This document shows positions 38,649 through 50,600 of a stretch of 64,000 nt of DNA, piece by piece. The stretch spans positions 37,950,381 through 38,014,380 of the forward strand of contig OX155980.1 of assembly GCA_944548615.1 (NCBI GenBank). Direction: 5' to 3'. The notes under the pieces were generated by a model. That model was not told the origin of the DNA. It searched no databases and saw only the letters and a list, made by a program, of their open reading frames with translations. Numbering within the stretch: the first letter of the stretch is position 1; each line of letters opens with the position of its first letter. This DNA is from Micropterix aruncella. Lineage: Eukaryota > Arthropoda > Insecta > Lepidoptera > Micropterigidae. Both the position numbers and the translations under genes were made by a program.

Positions 38649-41600
38649 GTAAGTTTCTTGTTTGCCGTAATTGTTTAATATTGCCCTTGCTTGTTTCCTG
38701 ATGAGAATTTTTCCTTCTTTTCAGGGTCAGAATGGATTCGAGGAACTCCGCCGTTACGTCAAACAAGGCGGTGATTTCGGCAAGGAGCTGTCGACCATTT
38801 TGCAGGAAAGGTACGTAGAACAAACGATTACTTTTTTGCAAGTGCGAAAGTGTCTCATGCAATGACAATCATACGTCATACGTAGCTTATTATCTCTTTT
38901 TCGTTCCTTTTACAAACTTTGTTATCTGGTTATTGTTGTACGTACCTACTTGTGCTAGAGCAGAATTGGGTCTCGAAACTAGTTCGTTTTGTAATCTCGT
39001 CAAATTGTCATATGAAATAATCAAATACAGGCATCTTCAAGCCATCACCGAATTTAAGGTTTTTCCAGATTACACATTTATTATTGTAAGTAATTTAAAT
39101 GCACTTTTATAATACATGACACATAATAACCCAAAATATTGTTCACAAACATTTTTGCGAATAATTTTATTAAATCAGAATATAGCTTACAATGTAAGAT
39201 ACATAATAAAATGGAACTCTTTCTGAGCAAGACAGTTGATTAGTCCTCAAAATATCCTCCTTTGCTTTTGATGCACAGCGACAATCGCTAAACGAAATTC
39301 AAAACCTTATTCCTTACTTCCTCGGCGATTATTTTATCCAATTCCCTGGTAAGTGTAACTTACTCATTTAAACGTCTGTACCGTATAGTTACCTCTAACA
39401 TTGGCTATACACTGTAGTCGATGGAAGTCATCTCTGACAAGAGAGTGGTCTTTCTAGAGAGCTGATAAAATTTAATAAAAATGTCTGCGCCACTGTGAGC
39501 TGGAGTAGTCTCATTGACCCAAGATGGTTGTTTCTTGGACCCAAGGAACAATCACCGCTTTGAGAATATGTAGACTCTTCGGTACATTTCTTGGTTTATT
39601 TCAACACCTTTTAATAAAAAACAAGGAGATTTTAACTCCTGCGCAAATGTCACCACAAACCATAACATAATTAGCGTTTTAGTGATAAGGAGCAACTGCA
39701 GGAAATTTTGAACGATTAGCAGCCCATATTCTATGATTTTAATGATTATGGATTTGTTCAATCGAAAACAAAATCGTCCCTAAGTGCGAAAAAATCAAGT
39801 CGAAAAATATTATTTGCGTAGTTCGACTCGAAAGATGTAATTTTCGTAAACGACGTGCGAATGCTGAAAGTCAGAAAAATATCGTATCCACAGGTGTTTT
39901 TTTAATGAACAATCCCATAATTACATACAATAATGACAAAATGTGGGATACTAATCTTCCTTAACCTACTCCAGTTGTTCCTCAAGGCCAACATGTTAAA
40001 TCTGTTATGGTTTGTGGTAGTATTTTCGCTACAGGAAAAACTCCAATAGTTTTTGTTGAAAAGGGTGTCAAAACGAGGGCGAGGCGGACCTCACAATAAA
40101 ATATGTTAGAGGTAATCCGACAATCGTTAAAATTCCAAAAAACCAGTAGCATTACCAGTATCCTGGCCCTTCATCACGATGACCCTGCTTTACACAAACC
40201 TGGACTCGTTACCGCCTAAATTTGATCTACTAATATTAGAAATAAATACGAAAAAACCAACAATTGTAATCCTAGTCGAAACCTGGCTCAAAACCGCAGA
40301 TCGCAGCGGAACATACCACATACCTGGATATACCCTGTATCGGCACGACCGGAAGCATCACTGCAAGAAGCGGGGCGGAGGCATTGCAATGTACATAAGT
40401 AACCACATCAACGGCATTCCTATAGCAGCCAGTGTCAACACCAGGTACAGTCTAGACTCAGTGGAAGCACTCTACATGGACATCCGGGTGAGCCACCATC
40501 ATTTTTTACTAGTCGGTGTATACCGACCGGACGATCCAGACTGGCAACAACACGACCTCTCACTTTATAACAACCTAAAACTAGCTGCAGAAAACAACAC
40601 TGTGGTTATTGCTGGGGATTTCAATTATCGAAACATAACCTGGCCCCTGACAGCATCACAGAGATGTGAGTACTCCGCTCAGTTATTCCAAGACAGTTCT
40701 TGGATAGTAGTTTAACGCAGCTTGTGACCCAACCGACAAGATTCAGGGAAAACAACATACCATCGCTGCTTGATCTAATCCTATGCAACGATGAATGCCT
40801 GATAACCAATCTTTGCATAGATTCACCCATAGGAAAGAGTGATCATGTATGCCTGTATTTCCAGATTCAGTTTCAAAATTGTGCCAGCGAAACGCTTAAC
40901 CCGGAACCAAGGAGAGCCCTGCACAAAATTGATTATGAGAAATTTCGAACAGACTTGAATTCAGCTCTCAACATTAATCTTCATGATGCAGATGCACAAA
41001 CTAAATGGTCAACATTTGAGAAAATCGTGCAGGTAAACATAGAGAAGCACGCTCCTTTAATGCAGCATAAGAAACCGCGCAACAAACCCTGGATCGATGC
41101 AGAATCAATAGCTATGATTAAAACAAAATCTAAGTTTTGGAAAGCTTATACCAGAAATAAAACCGGTGCTAATTACCAAAAATACAGGCTAGCAAACAAT
41201 AAATGTGTTAGTCTTATTAGAAGGCGAAGAAGCGAGTTTGAATCAAAAATAGTTCTCTCGGGACAAAAAACTTTTTATGCACATATGCGCAGCCAGATTT
41301 CATCCAAAGTGACTATACCACCAGCAATGCGTGACGCACAAGGCAACATGACAGTAGACCCCAAAACCATCGCCAATTGCTTTGCCGACGAATTCTATAA
41401 AGCTTATTCGCGTGAACCTGCTATTACTGCATCAGTCGCGCTTCACCCACAACGTAGAGTGACCAACTCCTTCTCTGACATTATCTTCTCTCGGGAGTCT
41501 GTACAGAGGGTTCTCAATAACATAAATCCAGAATCATCCTCTGGTCCTGATGGTCTACCAGGCGCTATATTAAAGCAGAGCTCGGATATTATTCTACCAG

Positions 41601-44600
41601 CCATACACGACATCATGATGTCTTCATTTGAATCTGGCATTGTACCGATGGATTGGAAGCACTCAATCGTAACCCCGATATACAAGAAAGGTGACAAGAT
41701 GGCGGCAACTAACTACCGACCCATAAGCCTGACTAGTATAGTGTGCAAATGTATGGAAAGAATCATCGCTAAGGAACTGCAAGGCTTCCTAAGATCGGAA
41801 AACATTATACCATATCAACAACACGGATTTGTGTCTAATCGCTCAACTATCTCTAACCTCTTGCTTTGCCTTGATTATTGGACAAAACATTTCGACTCTA
41901 AAACTCCCGTTGATGTTATTTATCTGGACTTCGAGAAAGCATTTGATACTGTGCCACACCGTCGGCTCCTTGCCAAACTAGAGCATCTCGGAATACGTGG
42001 TAGACTGCTGACATGGCTGGAAAATTACCTAACGGGACGTACATACCAAGTGAGAGTGGGGGGCCTATTATCGGATATCCGTGAAGCGGTCAGCGGCGTA
42101 CCTCAAGGTTCCGTTCTGGCTCCGACCCTGTTCGGGATCTTCATCTCTGATCTTCCCCAACTCGCCGGAATATCAACGAGCCTCTTCGCTGATGATGTTA
42201 AGCTTACTGCAGACGCTGTCTTGAGTTGTGGAACGTTAAGAGAAGCTTTAGATGAAATCACAAAATGGACTCAAGACTGGGTTATTAAAACCAACCCTAA
42301 GAAATGCACAGTTCTACACCTTGGTAAAAACAACCCTAAAAATGACTACCAACTTGGATCGATCAGCTTAACCACCACAAATGCACAGAAAGACCTTGGT
42401 ATAACGATAACGAACAACTTGAAATGGGCAAACCATATTGAAAACATCGTAAAACAGGCAAACTCACTTCTATATTTGGTAAAGAAAGCTTTTCAAGTAT
42501 TGACAATACCGACATTTCTAAAAATTTACAAAACCTACATTCGTCCTCTGATCGAGTATGGTTTTCAAATCTGGAATCCTTATTTTGCCAAGGACATCAA
42601 CCTGCTTGAAAGTGTACAACGTAGAGCGACAAAACTGCCAAAAACCCTAAGAAAAACACCCTATGAACATAGATTAAAAATCCTCAAACTGACAACTCTG
42701 GAGCAACGGAGACGCAGAGGAGATCTCATAGAGACATACAAAATACTGAGGCAACACTACGACTGCCCAGAGTTGGAAAGCATGTTTGTGTTCAATTCAA
42801 ACCATCACTTAAGAGGTCACAGCTTGAAACTCAATGTTACAAGCTTTTCAACTGAAGCAAGAAAGCACTTCCTGACAAACAGAATCGTGAACAGCTGGAA
42901 TAAACTGCCCGAGGAAGTTATCGAAGCACCAACCATAAACGCATTCAAAAATAGGCTTGATATCTATTTAAAAAATGATATATAAAAGAGAGAAGAAAAA
43001 AAAGGAAACAGCAACACCAGTGAATTTCATAGATATGAACACATCAGCGTTAAGCTGCTAGTTCATCAACAAATAATAATAATAATAAAATAAACCAAGA
43101 ATTGTACCGAAGAGAATTCTCGAAGCTTTAGTAGCTCCTTGGAGCCAGAAGAATTTTGGCAATAAGCTATGAACGTTTCAACAAGACCCTACTCCAGTTC
43201 ACAGCGCCTTAAGTGCTCTCAAGAATGGCCATCCTTCTCGCCCGACCTGAATCCCATGGACTACACTATATGGTCAATTTTAGAGGTAAGGGCCCAGAAA
43301 GCATAGAAGTTTAAATGAGTTAAAGCCAGCACTGGCCCGCCAATGGGATAAAAAAAACTTTGGATGAAGTACGGAATATTGTTTCGAATATCATTATAAG
43401 TTTGTCGCTGTGCATCAAAGCCAAAGGAGGATATTTTGAGGACGAGTCAACTTGCTTGCTCAGAAAGAGTTCCATGTTTATTGTTTATATTACATTGTAA
43501 GCTGCATATCCTAATTTATTTAAATTATTCGCAAATATGTTTGTCAACATTATTTTGGGCCACCCAGTGATTATCCGTTTCTGCACACATTTAAACTCGC
43601 TCCTTCCGACAAAGCACATAAATATCAAAATTTCTCATGCTTTCTTAATCCCAACTTTCCCCAGACATAAATACAATAATATCGTTAACAACAATGACTC
43701 ATGAGACGGATCATAATCATGGCGTTAGAGTAATTTAATTTAATGTAAGTTTGCGAATTAAAAATGTCAATCTGGTGAAAGGAAGATAGCGTAACGCGTA
43801 CGGGGATATCCACATATTAAGTAACGGGTTTTGAGACATTTTTGAGCTATCTTTTGCCTATGGGTAATGTAGAGTAACGTTTTAGTAATTGTTCTTTCCC
43901 TCAACGAAATCGTAGGACATGATAATTCAAGAGGACGCTTCCAGTTTAGGAGGAATGGTTTCCCAATATATTTTCCTAGAAATCATTTTAAGCTGTTGCT
44001 ATTTTGATATCCTCACCCAAATCGAGGTCGTCGTCTTTTTATTCTACGAAATCGTCGCCCGGAAACCAAGAAGTTGGCTATTTGCAGGCGAGGATCACCA
44101 GAATGTATATTATGTATACAATGTAGGACATGAGTGTATAACATAGTCTTATAATAATTATTATACTTTTTTGCAATGTTATTATAATAATAAAATGTAA
44201 ATATTTCTGTTCAGTTATTATCAATGTTGAATACAATATTACGTTTACAAAACAACTGAACTTCTATCTGTAGTACAAAGACAATTTGGCAAGATACTCG
44301 TAATGGTTTTTGATGAAATTTACGTCATTACGAATGGAATTTTTCGTACCTGCTGATAAAAGAATCTTGTTTTGAAACTAATATAGGTAATTGTCCAATA
44401 CAAAACTGCTTTAGCTAGAAACTCCGATGAGCATGCCTAATACGAGGGCCACGCCGAAAGAATGCAATTTATTATTTGTCAATGAATGTGATGATAGAAT
44501 GAAATTAAAAAATACAATGAATTTTCTAAAATCAATTTATTATTCTTTAAAATATTCATCGTGAGCGTTAATACACGTTTTCATACGTATAAACCAATTT

Positions 44601-47600
44601 TTATAACATATATTCCACTCCTCCGAGGTGGCTTTGAAAACATGTTTTTCATATTCTTCAATAGACCCTTCTGGCGATGAAAATCGTGGACCGCGTAATT
44701 GGTTCCTAATTTTTGGAACCGAGAAGAAGTCACAGGTGTTAAGTTGCGACTGTATGAAGTATATAGCTCATGAGTTCTACATTTTTTATCTTCGAAAATT
44801 CGTTTGTCTGTTTGGCCCTGGTCTTTGACGCCAATTTGTTGAGTCTGGTAAGGATGGCATTGCATCAGGTGACGCTTCGCGTTTTTTTAGCCGCAGTCAA
44901 ATTATATGGGATCCACCGCACGCACAGCATTTTCACAGTTTTTTTTGTGTATGATTGATTGTACCTGACTCATGCCTCGATGTACAATGCTCGAATATCA
45001 TAGTAGGTCACGTGCCTGTGTGTTTTGATCATACGGCGCACAGCAGCGGTGTTTTTGTTGAGGTGGACGGGTGAAGGCACGAAATTCGTCACTGAGGTTG
45101 ACACGTCCGAGCGACGCTCGGCCGAGCTGTCAAATTAAACTTCAAATCGTAGAAATCATACAGCTAAAATATTCACGGGTTAAATCCATCGTAATGGAGA
45201 CAAGGACTTTTTAAAATGACTCCACAATAAAAAAAACAATGACAGTTAGATGAAACATCTTATCTGGCTTTTTAATTATTCGTCATTTGTATATAATTTA
45301 TGATGTATTACGCGTCAGTTTATAATGTGAGTGGGTTTTAGATGCCTCCATAAATGTCGGATTGGAAATGCTATTCTGATATGTGGAAAATCTAAAGTAG
45401 CACCGTTCAAAGTTGAGTCTCTTGTTTACTCGTCTTGAGTTGTGGGGTGCGCACTTATTGTCCGAGAGACAATTTCGCCACTAGTATCAGCTTTTCAGTT
45501 CACCATTAGCATTAGTGGAATGTTAGGCATCGATGTTTCCGGAATTGCCGTGTCAGGAACACATTTATCTACCCTTAAAGGGAAGACTATCGTGGCGGAC
45601 TGAATGGCTAAAATTCAAAGTGAAATGAATATTTGAAGATATTATAGAAATAGGCCTCAATCAAATACAAGTTTAAGTTTTTGAGATACGCATTTTTTTT
45701 TAAATTTAATTATTTTAAAAAATATATTAGAAATATTTTTACACAATGATTTTCCGTCACTTCTAACTAGGCAATGCCTATTCCAAGGAAAATGCCAATT
45801 TTGTATAATATTATCTATATAATAAAAATGAGTCGGGTTTTATGTATGTTACCTAATAACTCACGAGCGCCTGGCCCGATTTGAACGATTCTTTTTTTGT
45901 TTTCTTCGTAATCATTTCGGTGTTGCTATAGGATTTAAAAAAATTGGAAAATCTCTCGGAAAAGTGAGAAAAATGAGAAAAACCAAAAATTATTTTAGTG
46001 CCGAGCTTGTTTGACAAGAATGAAAATACAAAAATTCAACTTAACTGTCAAATGTCAGTTTTCGTGCAGTGCCGCCATCTTGATTTTCTAATTTCGAGCG
46101 ATCGTGACCCATTGGCCGAAACAGTCGCAGAGAATGTTCTTTTGCTGAATCCGCATCAAAAGTATGCATACGACACGCTTATGAAAGCTGCGAATGATGG
46201 AATTGGAGGATTGTATTTCTTGGATGCACCCTGCGGAACTGGGAAGACTTATTTGATTCCCTTGATATTGGCTTCGATTCGGTCAGAGAATCAATCACAT
46301 TGCATTGGCGATTGCATCATTTGGAATAGCTGCTACATTGTTGAAAGGTGGTCGAACTGCGCATTCGACACTTAAATTGCTACTTAATTTGCAAGCGAAT
46401 GAAACAACAACGTGCAACATTTCTAAAAATTCTTCAATGGCGCCAGTGCTTCAAACATGCAGAATTATCATCTGGGATGAATGCACAATGGCTCACAAAC
46501 GAGCGTTGGGTGCGGGATAATCAAACTATATTTGGTGGTGTAATAAATGTCTTGGCCGGCGATTTTCGGCAAATTCTTCCTGTGATTCCACGTTCAACAG
46601 CAGCCGACGAATTAAATGCGTGTTTGGAAACGTCCGCATTATGGAGACACGCGAAGACGCTGATATTCACGGCGAACATGCTTGCCCAACTCCAGAATGA
46701 TCAACTAGGGTTGTCGACTACAGCGGGCGAGCCCGTCACCTCAGGAAGTTTTAACGATTAGTCGTTCTATCTCCCTAGAGTGAACGCAGAAGACTTGGAC
46801 AAAACAGTCCACCGTCTAGCTCCGCCACAAACCCGTAAGAGGCCAACGCCTTAACCGCGAGATAGCCAGGAGTGTTACCCAGCGGGCTTACACTCACGCC
46901 CTTACTTCCAATTGTGACCAGATTACTCCAGTCTCTCGATTGGTTACGAGTTCGAGGTCGCTTGCGCGGTCCTCTCCCTTACGAAGCGGTGAAACGGTGT
47001 ATACCGAATCTATCGCGGAATACAGCGTCTGTTCACCCAGGATCGGGTAGCCGATGGTCGTTTCAAGAGCAGTCGCCGTAAGGTCCGCAACCACCCCCGC
47101 TCTATAGGAAACAGTACTGCTTCAAGACTCCCCCGACTGTTCGTCAGAGTGCGCAATCGATTAGCTTATGCCGCACGGTGCGCAGACCGTCCAGGAGCGC
47201 CAGAAGGTTGATTCCCAGGGGAAACTAATTATAAGGCCAGAGTCCTACCCAGGCTCGCACTTCATGCGTGGAGGCCGTCGGATAGGTGTTGACCCGTGAG
47301 TGTGACCAACCCTGAACAGAATGGGTCTTCGTGGCCAACTCAGCAAGGGCCCATTAACTCCCAGAATGATCCAGAATGATCAATCGGCGGAAGTTTTTTC
47401 GAGGCAATTGCTGGACATTGGGAATAGAAATGTTCCAGTAGACGTCGTCAGTGGCCACATCAATTTCTCAGATAATTTTTGCAATTTCACCGAATCGAAG
47501 GCGGCATTGATTGAAAAAGTCTTCCCAAATATCGTTCTCCAAACTATCTGATGGTTGGGAGAACGTGCAATTTTGGGGGGCGAAAAATATCGATGTCGAC

Positions 47601-50600
47601 TCACTGAATTTTACAATTCAAAACAAAATTGCAGGCGAAATGATGGCGTACAGATTGGTTGACACAATAACAAATCAAGATGATGTTGTCAACTATCTGA
47701 CTGAGTTACTGAATTCGTTGGACCTACCAGGAATTCCGCCCCATAATCTCCGACTCAAAGTTGATTCAGTAATCATCAAGCTACGCAATTTGAAACAACC
47801 ACGATTGTGCAACGGAATTTGGCTGGCTGTGAAGAAATTAATGCCAAACGTTATCGAAGCGACGATTCTGAAAGAGAGTAGGAGAAGATGTGTTCATTCC
47901 ACTAATACCAATGATTACTACCTACTTGCCATTTGACTTTAAACGACTGAAGTTACCCGTACGACTTTCATTCGCGATGATGGTCAACAAATCGCAAGGA
48001 CAATCCCTAATTGGTTGTGGAATAAACTTGAAAAACCCATGGTTCACGCACAGCCAATTATGCGTCGCCTGTTCGCGAGTGGGAAAACCGTCATCTCTCT
48101 ATGTATTTGCACCAGAAAATAAAACGAAAAACATTGTGTATCATAGAGCACTGCATTACAATACATTCCATTCGATTTGAAACAAATTCACTTTGTTACA
48201 GCCAAAATATGGAAAGAAGAAATTAAATTATTGAAGAGTCGAACAAAATCGTACTCTTTACACACTTTCTGTTCCATTTCGAACACAACGAGCACAACGA
48301 ATCCACAAATGGCAATTGATGACACTGCTCTTCTGGTAAGACAAAAAATAAACAATCAGATTGGAATCACGATCATCGATAATGATCAAATATCGACGAT
48401 CATCAAAATATCGATTTTAAATTTGTAATAATGATGCTGAGTATGCTGCTTCCAACGAAGAATTTAAACAAACAATGCAAATGTCAAACAGCTGTCAACG
48501 AAAGTTAACGCCATCTGCTGACAAATGAACAAATTCGTGGCGAGATGAAGTTCGCCGGGTTCCGCTAGTTTTTAATAAAAAAATAAAATAAAAAGATGTT
48601 AGGAAATTGTTATAGTAAATTTACAATTAAAAAAACATATTGAAAAAAAAACCAAATAAAATAAAAAACCAAATAAAATAAAACAAAATAATCATTAAAA
48701 AAAACATAATAATCGTTAAATAAATAAAGTAGTGAAAAATTATTATAAAATAAATACAAATACAAAATATCTGTATATATAAAAATGGATGTTTGTCCGT
48801 ATATCCGCTATGGACCACTAAACCGCTCGACCGATTTTGATGAAATTTTGAGGGAAACTTTAGATTACTTTGGAGATGCTTCCTGTGAAGTTTGGTGCCG
48901 ATCGAACCAAAGGAAAAATTTTAGTGTCCTCAATAAAACAAAAATTCATTTTTTTTTAAAGCAGCGAATTTTAATTTCGAATGCGACCGCGACGACAGGT
49001 CCCAGGAGGGAGTTCTTCTTTTTTTTATAGTCGAATGAATTTTAAAGCGGTGAATTTGAATTTCGAATGCGACCGATTTGGCGTAGCAACGCGCGCAGGG
49101 TACAGCTAGTTATTTTATAAAAATAAAGAGATGATTTCGCTCTGGTTTACATATAGGTTAATATAATGTTAGAGATGTGTATAGTGTGTGTGTGTGTGTG
49201 TGTAAATGTGTTGCTATTTTTGAAATGTCATAAGGATACATTCAGTTTCCGTTCTTCCTTTACTAATTAACCATGGCACAGTATGAGCCTTTTTCATTGA
49301 ACCACATTTGTCAGTCCTGAAGTATCGAAGTACTTACCTAAAATATTCAATAATCTCAGAACAATTTAATAGTAATGGTGTTGTCCAAACGACCTAAATC
49401 TCCTGGGCACTATATAATGTGGTATCTGCGCCGATCTTGTTTTCTTAGCAGGGAACAATGCCTCACTTGCGCGCAATTTGCAATTTAAAACAGTTTTTAA
49501 ACAATACAGTTGCCTATTATCAAGTATTTTCGCATCGAGAAACAACTCATTATATATTATAAATATAAATAATTATCTTTTAAAACAAAAAGGTCGAAAA
49601 TTATTATTATTTTACCATGTAAAGTATACGAGCATTTAATACATCTACGGACATATACGGACAATAAGTGAAAAAAGATGGAAATTTCACAACAGATTTA
49701 GACTGCTTTTTTTCTCACGATACTAAAGCAGATTTATAATTACTTACTTCAAAGAAGGTATTGTATAGCAGGTACAATAGAAGGAAGTCAGCTCATAGGG
49801 TACGCCCCGCCTCGCCTATTCTATTTCGATGACGGAACTGCGCGTTTCGTTTGTGGTTGCCGAGCATAATTTGATATAACTAATTTTAAAGATTTCTATG
49901 TTCTTGCATGTTCCATGTTCGTTTTTTCTACTCTCCCCCGTCTCTCTGATAAATCACCTTCGTTGTTGGCTCAGCGTTTTGGGTTATGTTGTACAAGTTT
50001 CTCTTATGCATATTTGGGTGACCTACATGTATGTAGGTATCTAAAAAAATATTCTGGAATTGCATTATTAAACTGGTCTTTACGTGGCGATATAATACAA
50101 TAACAACACATTTTTTTATATCATTTACATAAGATTTTTATGTCATTTACAGACTTAAAAGACAGCAGCGTTTTTGGTCTTACGGTGAGAAATTTCGCTA
50201 AACCTCCGGACACGTATTTCTCCCCGTTTCATCGGGTTAGGAGTGGGTTTTCTCATAACTCTGAGATACGTATTCCTCATATTCTTAGGAGAGTATTTTG
50301 ACCAATTTCCAAATTGATCAGATTTAAACCCCTATATCACCCCTCTCTATTTTACCGCATACGTTTTTCTTTATTTTCTAACTGGAATCGACTCCTTCCA
50401 AGGACCCGGAAATCGGATTTGAAAATCGGGGCTATTGTCCTGTCGTACTGTAATTCACTACGGAGATGTGAAATATGTATATTGACCGGTTAACTCAAAC
50501 CCTCGTTTCACCTTGTTAGGGATCGACTTTAGAAAAATCCTTTCTTAGCAGATCTTTTGAATCCATTAGAAATTTCCTATAAAGTTTCAAGTCTTGGGCC

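Larger units (their letters stand above)
40073..43090 (+). mobile_element. CR1-group LINE, nearly full ORF2, 5'-truncated
   Basis: The element interrupts a mariner reading frame between GVK (40070) and NKPRIV (43092), which fixes its ends to a few bases. It holds endonuclease and RT (40179-42985) and ends in (AAT)n. No ORF1 is present. The flanking duplication is short (about AAAA), as for several CR1-type elements. It sits in the same direction as the host gene, inside intron 2. The clade (CR1, Rex1 or related) is my best guess. Confidence 0.75.
39118..43570. mobile_element. Inverted mariner dimer, split by a LINE
   Basis: The outer ends are long inverted repeats. 39129-39260 (ACCCAAAATATTGTTCACAA...) matches the reverse complement of 43390-43562, through AACTCTTTCTGAGCAAG and AATATCCTCCTTTG. 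The left half (to about 39780) carries mariner transposase C-terminal parts on the - strand; the right half carries them on the + strand from about 39790 to 40072 and again from 43090. The gap between the + strand parts is the LINE. Both transposases are broken by stops. The composite lies in Nostrin intron 2. Confidence 0.72.
45814..48568 (+). mobile_element. Helitron with helicase remnant and nested repeat
   Basis: A|TCTATATAATAAAAATGAG at 45814 and CCGCTAG|T at 48568 follow the Helitron rule. The hairpin GGCGA-GATGAAG-TCGCC lies at 48539-48556, 12 bases before the end. Inside are most of a PIF1-like helicase (46090-46711 and 47372-48180) but no Rep nuclease. 2755 bp including a 658-bp GC-rich repeat. 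It is in Nostrin intron 2. Confidence 0.85.
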
